Shown: positions 47,614 to 55,714 of the stretch, piece by piece
Layout of the letters: each line of letters starts with the position of its first letter
Numbering within the stretch: the first letter of the stretch is position 1
NCBI RefSeq assembly: GCF_003131205.1
Contig: NZ_QFFY01000011.1
Span: 1-64,000 of the forward strand
Source of the DNA: Occallatibacter savannae
GTDB lineage: Bacteria; Acidobacteriota; Terriglobia; Terriglobales; Acidobacteriaceae
Length of the DNA stretch: 64,000 nt
Direction of reading: 5' to 3'
The notes under the pieces: generated by a model
Seen by the model: only the letters and a program-made list of their open reading frames with translations
What the model was told of the DNA's origin: nothing
Databases searched by the model: none
Made by a program: the position numbers and the translations under genes

Positions 47614-48924
47614 AGTTGTTGCTGCATAGGCTATCCGGCCCTCGCTGATCGTCCAGCGAACTTTGCCCTGCATCGTCCAGCCGTCGAATGGAGTGTTGTG
47701 CGCCTTGGAGCGCGTCTCTTTGGCGTGGTAGGTCCATTCGGCCTTGGGATCGAAGACAACCACGTCGGCGAAGCTGCCGACCGCTAAAGTGCCGCGGCCT
47801 TTGAGGCCGAGCAAGGCGGCGGGCTGCGCGCTCAGCAGGCTGAGAACGCGGCCGAGGGGAAGCTTCCACTCTTTGTGGAGCCAGCGGAGGCAGAGGCCGA
47901 GTGCGGTTTCGAGGCCGGTGATCCCGTTGGGGGCGTGTTCGAATTCGACTTCCTTCTCGTGGACCGCGTGTGGGGCGTGATCGGTGGCGATGGCGTCGAC
48001 TACGCCGTCGAGGATGCCTTCGATCATGGCGTCGCGGTCGGCGGCTGAGCGGAGCGGCGGGTTCATCTTGGCGTTGGTGTTGTAGAGGCCGACGTGCTCC
48101 TGGGTGAGCAGGAAGTGGTGCGGCGCGACTTCGCAGGTGACGCGAAGTCCGTTGCGGCGTGCCTTGCGAACGGCGGCGACAGCGGCGGCTGTAGACGTGT
48201 GCGCCACGTGCAGGTGGACGCGGGAGTCTTTGAGTTCGGTGACGAGGCGGATGTCGCGCTCGACGAGGCCGCTTTCGGCTTCGGCAGGCATACCACGCAG
48301 GCCAAGTTTGAAGGCCATGGGACCGGCGTTCATGCTGGCTCCCTGGGTCATGCGCGTGTCTTCAGCGTGCTGGATGACGCTAAGGCCGACGCGTGCTGCG
48401 GAGGCGAGGGTCTCGCGCATGATGTTGTCTTTGAGGATGGGGTGGCCATCGTCGGTGACGGCGACGGCTCCAGCTGCCTTAAGGGCGGCAAAGTCGTTGA
48501 TCTGCTCACCCTTCGATCCGCGCGTGGCAGCTCCGATCGGGTACACGCGGACGCACGCTCCGCGATCGGGAGAGAGCATCCAGCGGGTGATTTCGGGCGA
48601 GTCGTTCACCGGGTTGGTGTTGGGCATGGCGGCCACGGCGGTGAATCCGCCGGCTGCTGCCGCGGCTGTGCCGGTGGCGATGGTTTCTTTGTGGGCCTGG
48701 CCGGGCTCGCGCAGGTGGACATGAATGTCGATGAGGCCGGGGGCGACGGTGAGGCCGGTGGCGTCGAGGACCTGGACGTCGGAGCCGACGCCGTTGCCAG
48801 GCTTGATTTTTCCGGGGCCGGCGATTTCGGCGACGCGGCCGTCTTTGAGCAGAATGTCTTTGGGGGCGTCGAGGCCGGCGGCGGGATCGATAAGGTGTCC
48901 GTTGCGGATCAGAATCGAACTCAT
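47605..48924 (-). CDS. pyrC: Dihydroorotase
   Basis: PyrC forms dihydroorotate from carbamoyl-aspartate in pyrimidine synthesis. The 439-residue protein is a type I amidohydrolase: DIHVHLREPGQ with the zinc ligands near 67-77, HAED near 188, HTSTAAAV near 239, and ATDHAPHAVHEKEVEF near 313. Its ATG overlaps the pyrB stop as ATGA. The last codons and stop lie in a repeat element, so the C-terminal residues may be recent. Confidence 0.95.
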   Translation of the reverse strand: MSSILIRNGHLIDPAAGLDAPKDILLKDGRVAEIAGPGKIKPGNGVGSDVQVLDATGLTVAPGLIDIHVHLREPGQAHKETIATGTAAAAAGGFTAVAAMPNTNPVNDSPEITRWMLSPDRGACVRVYPIGAATRGSKGEQINDFAALKAAGAVAVTDDGHPILKDNIMRETLASAARVGLSVIQHAEDTRMTQGASMNAGPMAFKLGLRGMPAEAESGLVERDIRLVTELKDSRVHLHVAHTSTAAAVAAVRKARRNGLRVTCEVAPHHFLLTQEHVGLYNTNAKMNPPLRSAADRDAMIEGILDGVVDAIATDHAPHAVHEKEVEFEHAPNGITGLETALGLCLRWLHKEWKLPLGRVLSLLSAQPAALLGLKGRGTLAVGSFADVVVFDPKAEWTYHAKETRSKAHNTPFDGWTMQGKVRWTISEGRIAYAATTPQ

Positions 48925-49997
48925 GCGCGGCCTTCTTTCGGTTGCGCAGTGAGCGCACGTTCTACGACTGCCATCCTGATCGCTACTCCGTGGCGGACCT
49001 GTTCGAGAATGGCGGACTGCGGGCCGTCTGCGACACCGGCGGTGAGTTCAAGACCGCGGATGATGGGGCCGGGGTGCATGACGAGGGCTTTGGGCGCGTG
49101 GGCGGCGAGGCGCTGGCCGGTGAGCTGATACGCGTCTTTGTACTGGCCCAGATCGATTTGCAGTCCAGCGAGGCGTTCGGCCTGAATGCGGAGCATCATG
49201 ACGACTTGCGACTGACGGAGTGCGGCTTCGAAATCGCGCTCGACTGATATGCCGGGACCGGCGTTGGCGGCGGAGTCGGGCAGAAGCTGGGTTGGTCCGC
49301 AGAGGATGACGCGTGCTCCGAGGCGGGGGAGCAGGAGCATGTTGGAGCGGGCAACGCGGCTGTGGAGGATGTCGCCGACAATGGTGACGGTGACGCCGGA
49401 GAGGGTGGAGGACGATACTGCGGATCCCTCGGCTGCGCTCGCTGCGCGAGCTTCGCTCGGGATGACAGTCTTCGATGAGAGATCGAGATGAGTGAGGATG
49501 GTGCGGAGGTCGAGGAGGGCCTGGGTGGGGTGCTCGTGCATGCCGTCGCCGGCGTTGAGGATGGGTAGGCGGGTTTCCTGTTCGAGCAGCCACGGCGCGC
49601 CGGAGGAGTTGTGGCGGATGATGATGGCTTCTGCTCCGAGGGCGCGGAGGGTGAGGCCGGTGTCCTTGAGTGTTTCGCCTTTCTCGATGCTCGAGGAGAG
49701 GCTGGAGACCAGGGTCGTGTCAGCGCCGAGGCTTTTCGCGGCGAGTTCGAAGCTGGTTCGGGTGCGCGTGGAGGACTCGTAGAAGAGCAGGGCAATACGG
49801 CGCTTGAGGAGAATGCGGTCGCGGGTGAGCGGGTCTTGACTCTCGAGTGCGGCTGCGCGCGCGAGGAGTTGGCTGATGGCGGGTAGGTCCAGGTCCATCA
49901 CAGAGAGGAGCGAGCCGGGATTGTATGGGAATGAGGATGTTGGCGGTTGCGGTGTCTGGATTTGGCGGCGTGCGGGGGGCGATGAGGTGGCATTCAT
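48921..49997 (-). CDS. pyrB: Aspartate carbamoyltransferase, with inserted repeat peptide
   Basis: PyrB makes carbamoyl-aspartate from carbamoyl phosphate and aspartate. The 358-residue protein has the carbamoyl-phosphate motif FYESSTRTRTSFE near 72-84 and HPTQALLDL near 156-164; the aspartate domain follows. Catalytic chains are usually about 310 residues. A Ser/Ala-rich stretch (residues about 174-199) just before the GVTVTIVGDILHSRVARS strand is extra and is largely encoded by a GGGATGACAG element (49422-49468). The ATG at 49997 is preferred to a GTG at 50027 in a hairpin element. Confidence 0.93.
   Translation of the reverse strand: MNATSSPPARRQIQTPQPPTSSFPYNPGSLLSVMDLDLPAISQLLARAAALESQDPLTRDRILLKRRIALLFYESSTRTRTSFELAAKSLGADTTLVSSLSSSIEKGETLKDTGLTLRALGAEAIIIRHNSSGAPWLLEQETRLPILNAGDGMHEHPTQALLDLRTILTHLDLSSKTVIPSEARAASAAEGSAVSSSTLSGVTVTIVGDILHSRVARSNMLLLPRLGARVILCGPTQLLPDSAANAGPGISVERDFEAALRQSQVVMMLRIQAERLAGLQIDLGQYKDAYQLTGQRLAAHAPKALVMHPGPIIRGLELTAGVADGPQSAILEQVRHGVAIRMAVVERALTAQPKEGRA
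49422..49468. repeat. GGGATGACAG element inside pyrB
   Basis: GGATCCCTC at one edge and TCGGGATGACAG at the other enclose GC-rich palindromic units (GCTCG ... CGAGC). It is in frame within pyrB. Its edges match the intergenic copy at 45558-45611. Confidence 0.8.
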
Positions 49998-50022
49998 GGC
50001 GATCGATCCCAGAGCTTCGTTT

Positions 50023-50076
50023 CCCACCCTAAACGTGCTTCTTCTATCGAAGAAGCACGTTTAGAATGGGGCACCC
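50023..50076. repeat. GGGGCACCC hairpin element, CCCACCCTAAA subtype, long stem
   Basis: CTAAACGTGCTTCTTC-TATC-GAAGAAGCACGTTTAG gives a perfect 16-bp inner stem between CCCACC and AATGGGGCACCC. It lies between pyrR and pyrB. A further GGGCACCC (50087-50094) follows. Confidence 0.92.
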
Positions 50077-50103
50077 GGTGAAAGTCGGGCACCCACTGTT
50101 TGT

Positions 50104-50673
50104 TTAGTCCACCCGCTCAACAAGGAGTACTTGCTCGTCGTTGTCGACCTCGTGGAATTTGACTTCGATGATTTCGCGGCTGCTGGTGGGGACGTGGCGG
50201 CCGACGTAGGTAGCTTCGATGGGCAGTTCGCGATGGCCTCGGTCGATGAGCACGGCGAGCTGGACGCGCCGGGGACGGCCATGGTCGAAGAGGGCATCGA
50301 GGGCGGCGCGTATGGTGCGGCCGGTGTAGAGCACATCATCGCAGAGCACGACATCGCGGCCTTCGACGTCACAGCCTAGAGCGCCGGGCGTGACCACGGG
50401 GCGCACGTCGGCAGTGGAGAGGTCGTCGCGATAGAACTGGATGTCGAGCGTGCCGGTGTCGACGGTGCGCTTTTCGATGTTGGAAATGAGCTTGCCGAGG
50501 CGCTGGGCCAGGGGGACTCCGCGGCGCTTGATGCCGATCAGGGTCAGGTCTTCGCTGCCGTTGCTCTTCTCGACGATCTCGTGGGCGAGCCGCACCAGGG
50601 TGCGCTCAATCTCGGAGGCGGACATCAGCCTGCCCTTGACGCGCAGGGCCGTGGAAGTTGTTTGTTCGCTCAT
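50104..50673 (-). CDS. pyrR: Bifunctional pyr operon regulator / uracil phosphoribosyltransferase
   Basis: PyrR binds UMP and pyr mRNA in attenuation and has uracil phosphoribosyltransferase activity in characterised bacteria. The 189-residue protein shows the PRPP motif VVLCDDVLYTGRTIRAAL near 108-125 and GIKRRGVPLAQRL near 47-59. The start at 50673 gives the normal length. It is the first gene of pyrR-pyrB-pyrC; the strong hairpin before pyrB may affect the downstream genes. A PyrR-type RNA binding site is not recognised. Confidence 0.93.
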   Translation of the reverse strand: MSEQTTSTALRVKGRLMSASEIERTLVRLAHEIVEKSNGSEDLTLIGIKRRGVPLAQRLGKLISNIEKRTVDTGTLDIQFYRDDLSTADVRPVVTPGALGCDVEGRDVVLCDDVLYTGRTIRAALDALFDHGRPRRVQLAVLIDRGHRELPIEATYVGRHVPTSSREIIEVKFHEVDNDEQVLLVERVD

Positions 50674-50925
50674 AGGCTCTCTTGCGGGATGATAGAAGGC
50701 TGCGGCGGGAGGGGGCAAGCTGTGGAGAAGCTGCTGAGAGCCGTTAGCTGGTAGCCAGTAGCCGGTAGCTGTTGGTGCGCACCGCTTTCCCTGACCTGAA
50801 CAAGGCTGCGCAATAAAGAGCTAGCGGCCATGAGCGACGGGCTCTCGGCACTTCCTGTGGTGCCTGTCTGTTCGCGCGAAATTTTCTCCTAACCGCAGGT
50901 AAAAACCTGGTGTCAAAGGGGCTGA
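50674..50925. promoter_or_regulatory. Divergent gap between pyrR and the ECF sigma gene
   Basis: The 252-bp gap contains an AGCTGGTAGCCAGTAGCCGG-type run (about 50745-50775) and a CAGGTAAAAACCTG inverted repeat near 50896-50909, close upstream of the sigma factor gene. No consensus promoter or PyrR antiterminator is recognised. Confidence 0.35.
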
Positions 50926-51498
50926 ATGCAGGGAAATGATCACTCGATCGTCCGGGCGGTGCTGGCCGGGGACAAGGAAGCGTACGGGGCGCTGGTACGG
51001 GCGCACAGTGCGGCTGCGTTTCGAGTGGCATTTCGAATCACCGGCAACGAGGCCGATGCGGAGGAGATTGTGCAGGAGGCGTTTCTGCGTGCCTATCAGC
51101 GGCTGGAGAAGTTTGAACAGCGTTCGGCGTTTGGGACGTGGGTCTACCGGATCGCCGTGAACTGCGCGCTGAGCCGGATGGGCCGGCCGGAGATTGAGGC
51201 CGAATACCGGCACGGCGAAGAAACCGACGCTGAAACAAAGACGGTGCAGCTCGCGGCGCAGGATGCCGATCCGGAGAGGGTGTTGCTGGGGCGGGAAGCA
51301 AGCGCAGCACAGGAGATGGCGATGCAGAGACTGACGGCGACGGAGAAGTGCGCGTTTGTACTGCGGCATCTTGAGGAGCGCTCGATGGGGGAGATTGCAG
51401 AGGCTCTGGGTGTGGCGCCGAATGCGGCGAAACAGGCGGTGTTCCGCGCGGTGCAGAAATTGCGCAGAGAGCTTGCGCCGCTGAGGGGGAATGCATGA
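50926..51498 (+). CDS. ECF-type RNA polymerase sigma factor
   Basis: This 190-residue sigma-70 family protein of the ECF class has region 2 (about 22-90, FRITGNEADAEEIVQEAFLRAYQRLEKF, spread over 37-64) and region 4 (about 133-182, with EERSMGEIAEALGVAPNAAK in helix-turn-helix). AGGGG lies 5 bases before the ATG. Its stop overlaps the next gene's ATG (ATGA). It would direct transcription of an unknown regulon, restrained by the anti-sigma factor. Confidence 0.95.
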   Translation: MQGNDHSIVRAVLAGDKEAYGALVRAHSAAAFRVAFRITGNEADAEEIVQEAFLRAYQRLEKFEQRSAFGTWVYRIAVNCALSRMGRPEIEAEYRHGEETDAETKTVQLAAQDADPERVLLGREASAAQEMAMQRLTATEKCAFVLRHLEERSMGEIAEALGVAPNAAKQAVFRAVQKLRRELAPLRGNA

Positions 51499-52262
51499 AG
51501 CACCTGAGCGAAGAAGAGCAAATAGAGATGTACTACGGCGACGGTTCGGAAGAGGCACGAAAGCACTTGAAGGTTTGCCAGGAGTGCGCCGCTGAGTTTG
51601 CGAAGTTCAAGCGGAGTCTGGATGCGATCAAGAGCGAGGATGTTCCGCAGAGAGGTCCTGACTACGGGGATTTCGTGTGGCAGGCGCTTCGGCCGCAGTT
51701 GATTCCGTATGAGAAGAAGACGACAGGCTGGCATGGCTGGAGTTGGTGGAAGCTGGCAACGGCAGCTGCGGCATGCCTGGCGCTCATGACCGCCGCGTTC
51801 ATTGGGGGCCGCTTGTGGGAGCACCGGAGCGCAGGTCCGAACGACGTTGCCGGCGGCACAAATGCAGGGAATGCTCAGCCGCAACAGCGGGTTGTCCTGG
51901 TGGTGCTGACGGATCATCTGGATCGCACTGAACGGTTGCTGGTGCAGTTGAACCATGCTGATCTTCGCGACCGGTCCGAAAGCGCGCAGTTGCAGACGGA
52001 GGCGCGGGAACTGCTGGCGTCGAACAGGCTCTACCGGGTCAGCGCCAACAAGGAGGGCGATCCGGCGCTGGCGGGAGCACTGGATCGGCTGGAAGGAGTG
52101 CTGGCCGAGATTGCGAATGATCCGCACCTGACGGCGGCGGATCTTGAGCGAGTGCGGAAAGACATGAATACCAGCGGAATTCTTTTTGAAGTGCGGGTGT
52201 TGCTCACGCGCAAACCTAATGAGGAAGGCGGGCCCAAGCCCGCGAAGGGAGTATCGATCTAA
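51495..52262 (+). CDS. Membrane anti-sigma factor (zinc-finger type)
   Basis: This 255-residue protein has an N-terminal anti-sigma zinc-finger-like segment (HLKVCQECAAEF with Hx3CxxC at about 24-31), one membrane helix (about 88-108) and a periplasmic domain. It overlaps the sigma gene by 4 nt and the next gene by 1 nt (TAATG), so it very likely holds the sigma factor at the membrane. Confidence 0.88.
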   Translation: MKHLSEEEQIEMYYGDGSEEARKHLKVCQECAAEFAKFKRSLDAIKSEDVPQRGPDYGDFVWQALRPQLIPYEKKTTGWHGWSWWKLATAAAACLALMTAAFIGGRLWEHRSAGPNDVAGGTNAGNAQPQQRVVLVVLTDHLDRTERLLVQLNHADLRDRSESAQLQTEARELLASNRLYRVSANKEGDPALAGALDRLEGVLAEIANDPHLTAADLERVRKDMNTSGILFEVRVLLTRKPNEEGGPKPAKGVSI

Positions 52263-53509
52263 TGAAAGCGAACGGATTATTTGCACGTATCCTAATTGCT
52301 GCGGTGACGGCTGCGCCGTGCTTGCGCGCTGAGGTTCCGATGCCGCTGGTGGCTGCGTTCGGCGAGGGTGAAGGCGGCGGGATGGCTGATGATGCGAGTC
52401 TCTATGCCGATGGGACACGCGCTATCAATGAGAGCCGCTGGTCTGATGCCGCGGGCCTGTTCGATCGGGTTGCGCAACTGCACGGAGAGCGTGCAGATGG
52501 CGCACTCTACTGGAAGGCGTACGCGGAGAACAAAGAGGGGCAGCCTGCGAGCGCGCTGAGCACTTGCGGGGAGTTGCGCAAGAAGTATCCCAGGAGCCAT
52601 TGGCTTGATGAGTGCGGCGCGCTGGAGATCGAGATTCGCGGCAAGAGCGGCCAGCCAGTCTCGCCACAGGCGGAATCTGACGAGAACCTGAAACTACTCG
52701 CGCTGAATGCGCTGATGCAGCAGGACCAGACGCAGGCGGTGCCGATCCTGCAGAAGATTCTGACCGGGAATCAGTCGGAGGAGTTGAAGAGCAGGGCCTT
52801 GTTTGTTCTGGCGCAGAACCACTCGCCGCAGGCCGAGACGCTGATCGACCAGATCGCGCAGGGGCAGTCGAATCCTGCTCTGCAGGTTAAGGCAATCCGG
52901 ATGCTGGCTATCGCGAAGGGCAAAGGCTCGAACGACATTCTGGCGTCCATTTATCAGAAGAGCAGCGATGAGAAGGTGAAGCGGGCGATCCTGCAGTCCT
53001 ACTTGATGACCGGCGATCCGGCGAAGCTGCTGGAGGCGGCGAGGACTGAGAGTAATCCGGAGTTGGCCAAGACGGCGGTACACACGCTTGGCGCGATGGG
53101 CGCGGCATCGGATCTGCTGGCCATGTACCGTGCAACCAACAGCGCGCAGACGAAGGAAGAGATTATCAGCGCATTCATTCCCTGCGGTCCCAAAGGGGTG
53201 GGCCCGTTGTCGGAGATCGCTAAGTCGGAGCAGGATGCGCAACTGCGGCGTAAGGCGATCCGCAATCTTGGAATAGCTGGTGGAATGTCTGTGGCTCCGA
53301 CGCTGGTGGAGACATATCAAAAAAACCCGGATGCGGAGACGAGACGAGCTGCTGCTCAGTCGCTGTTCCTCGCGAACGATGCGCACGATCTGGTGACGCT
53401 GGCGCGCGGCGAGAAGGACACAGCGATGAAGGAGTACCTGGTGCAGCAGCTGAGCCTGATGCACAACGAAGAAGCGACGAAGTACATGATGGAACTTCTG
53501 AACAAGTAG
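52262..53509 (+). CDS. Secreted TPR/HEAT-repeat protein
   Basis: This 415-residue protein has a signal peptide (ILIAAVTAAPCLRA), a TPR-like region (about 40-130) and at least six HEAT-like helical repeats from about 140 to 410 (for example NPELAKTAVHTLGAMG, AQLRRKAIRNLGIAGG). It is probably a periplasmic scaffold. Its ATG overlaps the anti-sigma stop by one base. The next HEAT gene follows after 16 bp. Whether it modulates the anti-sigma factor is inference. Confidence 0.85.
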   Translation: MKANGLFARILIAAVTAAPCLRAEVPMPLVAAFGEGEGGGMADDASLYADGTRAINESRWSDAAGLFDRVAQLHGERADGALYWKAYAENKEGQPASALSTCGELRKKYPRSHWLDECGALEIEIRGKSGQPVSPQAESDENLKLLALNALMQQDQTQAVPILQKILTGNQSEELKSRALFVLAQNHSPQAETLIDQIAQGQSNPALQVKAIRMLAIAKGKGSNDILASIYQKSSDEKVKRAILQSYLMTGDPAKLLEAARTESNPELAKTAVHTLGAMGAASDLLAMYRATNSAQTKEEIISAFIPCGPKGVGPLSEIAKSEQDAQLRRKAIRNLGIAGGMSVAPTLVETYQKNPDAETRRAAAQSLFLANDAHDLVTLARGEKDTAMKEYLVQQLSLMHNEEATKYMMELLNK

Positions 53510-53525
53510 AGAGAGGACATTCCCC

Positions 53526-54569
53526 ATGAGACGAATCTGGTTGTTCGCAGCAGTATTCGGATTTTCGGCGCTCGGAGTGGCGCAGCAGCCAAAGGTGGTC
53601 AATGCTCAGCTTCACTCAGAAACTGCGAGCGCGGGTTTGGCGACAGCGGTTGACCAGCTGAAGCATTCGCAGGAAACGCAATGGCTCGGCTATTCGGTTC
53701 CGGCGGTTCCGGGGTCGCACTTTTCGACGTGGTGGAGCGAAGACTCGAGGAAGCAGGATGGGTGCTGTGGGGTGTACAGACTAGAAGCGGAGAATGACAG
53801 CTACCGCTCCTCGGATGGTGATCACGGAACAGAGACGAGTATTACTGTGCTCGCGCGATTCGAGAAAGGTGCGATCGACAAGATCCGCTTCGTAGGGACA
53901 AGCTGCGAGATCGATGCGGGAGGTCTGCCGTTCACGTGGCTCACGGGTGTGAATCCGGACGACAGCGTGGCTTGGCTGTCGAGCCTTGTTACTGCGGATG
54001 AGAAGCGGCATTCCGATCAGGCGCTCGCTGCGATTGCAATGCATGAGACGCAGAAAGCAACAACGGTGCTGGACCGGTTCGCATCTTCGTCGAATCCGCT
54101 GTGGCTGCGGGAAAAGGGCGCGTTCTGGCTGGGTGCGGGGCGCGGTCATGAAGGGTACCTTGCGCTCAAGAAGATGATGGGAGACTCGGATCCGGAATTC
54201 CGCAAGAAGCTGAGCTTCGATCTTTTCGTCAGCAAGGATCCGGCTGCGGTGGATGATCTGATCGGGATGGCGAAGTCGGATAAGGACGTTGGCGTTCGTG
54301 AACAGGCCATCTTCTGGGTGGGACAAAAGGCAGGGCACAAGGCCGTTGCGATGCTGAAGGACACGGTGGAGAACGATCCTGAAGTCGGAGTCAAGAAGAA
54401 GGCAGTGTTCGCTCTGAGCCAGCTGCCGAAGGATGAAGCGGTACCGGAGTTGCTGCATGTTGCGCAGACAAATGCCAGCCCTACGGTGCGCAAGGAGGCC
54501 ATCTTCTGGCTCGGGCAGACGCACGATCCGAGAGCGCTGGACTATTTCGAACAGATCTTGTCGAAGTGA
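53526..54569 (+). CDS. Secreted HEAT-repeat protein
   Basis: This 347-residue protein has a signal peptide (FAAVFGFSALGVAQ), an N-terminal beta-rich part with a Cys-Cys pair (QDGCCGVY near 77-84), and about five HEAT repeats from about 170 on (KAVFALSQLPKDEAVPELLHVA and similar). It is likely periplasmic. It completes the four-gene sigma operon and probably arose by duplication related to its neighbour's C-terminal half. Confidence 0.85.
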   Translation: MRRIWLFAAVFGFSALGVAQQPKVVNAQLHSETASAGLATAVDQLKHSQETQWLGYSVPAVPGSHFSTWWSEDSRKQDGCCGVYRLEAENDSYRSSDGDHGTETSITVLARFEKGAIDKIRFVGTSCEIDAGGLPFTWLTGVNPDDSVAWLSSLVTADEKRHSDQALAAIAMHETQKATTVLDRFASSSNPLWLREKGAFWLGAGRGHEGYLALKKMMGDSDPEFRKKLSFDLFVSKDPAAVDDLIGMAKSDKDVGVREQAIFWVGQKAGHKAVAMLKDTVENDPEVGVKKKAVFALSQLPKDEAVPELLHVAQTNASPTVRKEAIFWLGQTHDPRALDYFEQILSK

Positions 54570-54601
54570 GAAATCGGGCCGCGGCGTCGGCCTGGAAACA
54601 C

Positions 54602-55294
54602 TTAGATCTCTGGGCGGCGCCGGCGGCTCGTCATTCGCGCACCGATGGCCCCGCCGGCCACGGCGAAGAGCGTGAGGATCGAGCAGTACCAGGCAAGTCC
54701 TATGGTCTGAAATCCGGCCTCGCCCTCGGGGGAGAGCATCCACCTGCGTTGCGCTTCAGCCATCGCAGCGTTGTAGGGCACGGACATCTGCGCTTCTAAG
54801 CGCTGCGTCTGCTTATCCATCTCTGTGACAGCCTCAGTCCAGGCAGAGTCAATCTGTGGGCCCTGATGGCGCACGACACGGGTAACGAAGAGGCTTGCAC
54901 CGCTCAGCCCGAAGGCCAGCCACCCAGCAAGCAAGCCGGTGACGAGACCCATACGGGCGCCTGCGCCGATGGTGATCCAAGCCGGACGCTGATTGCGCAT
55001 GTAGAGCGCGACGGCCCAAGCCGCGGCTCCTGCCATCCAGAAGATTCCGAGTCCGCGAAGCGGAGAGAATTGCGATGTAAGAAGTCCTGCTGCAGGGGCC
55101 AGGAACGCAATCACCCTCAGCGCGGATCTCCAGTCAATGGAACTCGCGTCACGAACCGCTTCGGGCCAGCGCTCTGAGGAGGGCGGGATCGCGCCCGGTT
55201 CGGCTGCGTAGACCAGCTGGGGAAGTCCACACGACGGGCAGTAGCAGCTGTCTGCTGGTATTGACTGGTGGCAGCGCGTGCACGTCGTCTCCAT
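54602..55294 (-). CDS. Zinc-ribbon membrane protein
   Basis: This 230-residue protein has an N-terminal zinc ribbon (CTRCHQSIPADSCYCPSCG, with CxxC at 5-8 and 20-23) and four hydrophobic helices (about 60-78, 84-97, 110-133 and 199-220). The ribbon faces the cytoplasm by the positive-inside rule. No function is recognised. It is convergent with the HEAT gene, 32 bp away. Confidence 0.75.
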   Translation of the reverse strand: METTCTRCHQSIPADSCYCPSCGLPQLVYAAEPGAIPPSSERWPEAVRDASSIDWRSALRVIAFLAPAAGLLTSQFSPLRGLGIFWMAGAAAWAVALYMRNQRPAWITIGAGARMGLVTGLLAGWLAFGLSGASLFVTRVVRHQGPQIDSAWTEAVTEMDKQTQRLEAQMSVPYNAAMAEAQRRWMLSPEGEAGFQTIGLAWYCSILTLFAVAGGAIGARMTSRRRRPEI

Positions 55295-55366
55295 GGATCA
55301 AGCCTAATGCATCGGGGTGAGAGTGGACGTGATCGGGTTCGCGATGCGCAGGAGGGATTCTGGCAG

Positions 55367-55567
55367 CTAGAAGGTTCTTTTTTCTCGGATGCGTGGATGC
55401 GTGGGACGGGGCAGTTGCACAGCTACATGAACCGGCGCGTAGGAGCGTGTCTTGCAGGCGCGGCAGCGGATCGGGTATTTGAGCGCGAGCAATTTAGACC
55501 AGTCGCGCCACTGCAGGTGGGCGCTGCGCAGGTCGGTCGATCCGCACTCGTTGCAGTAGAGAGACAT
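55367..55567 (-). CDS. Small zinc-finger protein
   Basis: This 66-residue protein has two CxxC pairs (YCNECGS near 4-10 and CRACKT near 36-41) that can bind one zinc. Basic residues follow at the C-terminus. The start at 55567 has GGAG about 7 bases upstream. Function unknown. It is upstream of the zinc-ribbon membrane protein gene on the same strand. Confidence 0.65.
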   Translation of the reverse strand: MSLYCNECGSTDLRSAHLQWRDWSKLLALKYPIRCRACKTRSYAPVHVAVQLPRPTHPRIREKRTF

Positions 55568-55714
55568 TCCGTGCTCCAGACTCATTACTGCTGCTATGAA
55601 AGGGGGCCCGATCAGTATGTCACATCCTGTACTTGGTTTGTTGAGGTTCGGAAGCGCAGGAGAGCGCAACTCCATTGTAGGAGATGTTGAGCCGGGAGCG
55701 GCGGGAAGGATGGG

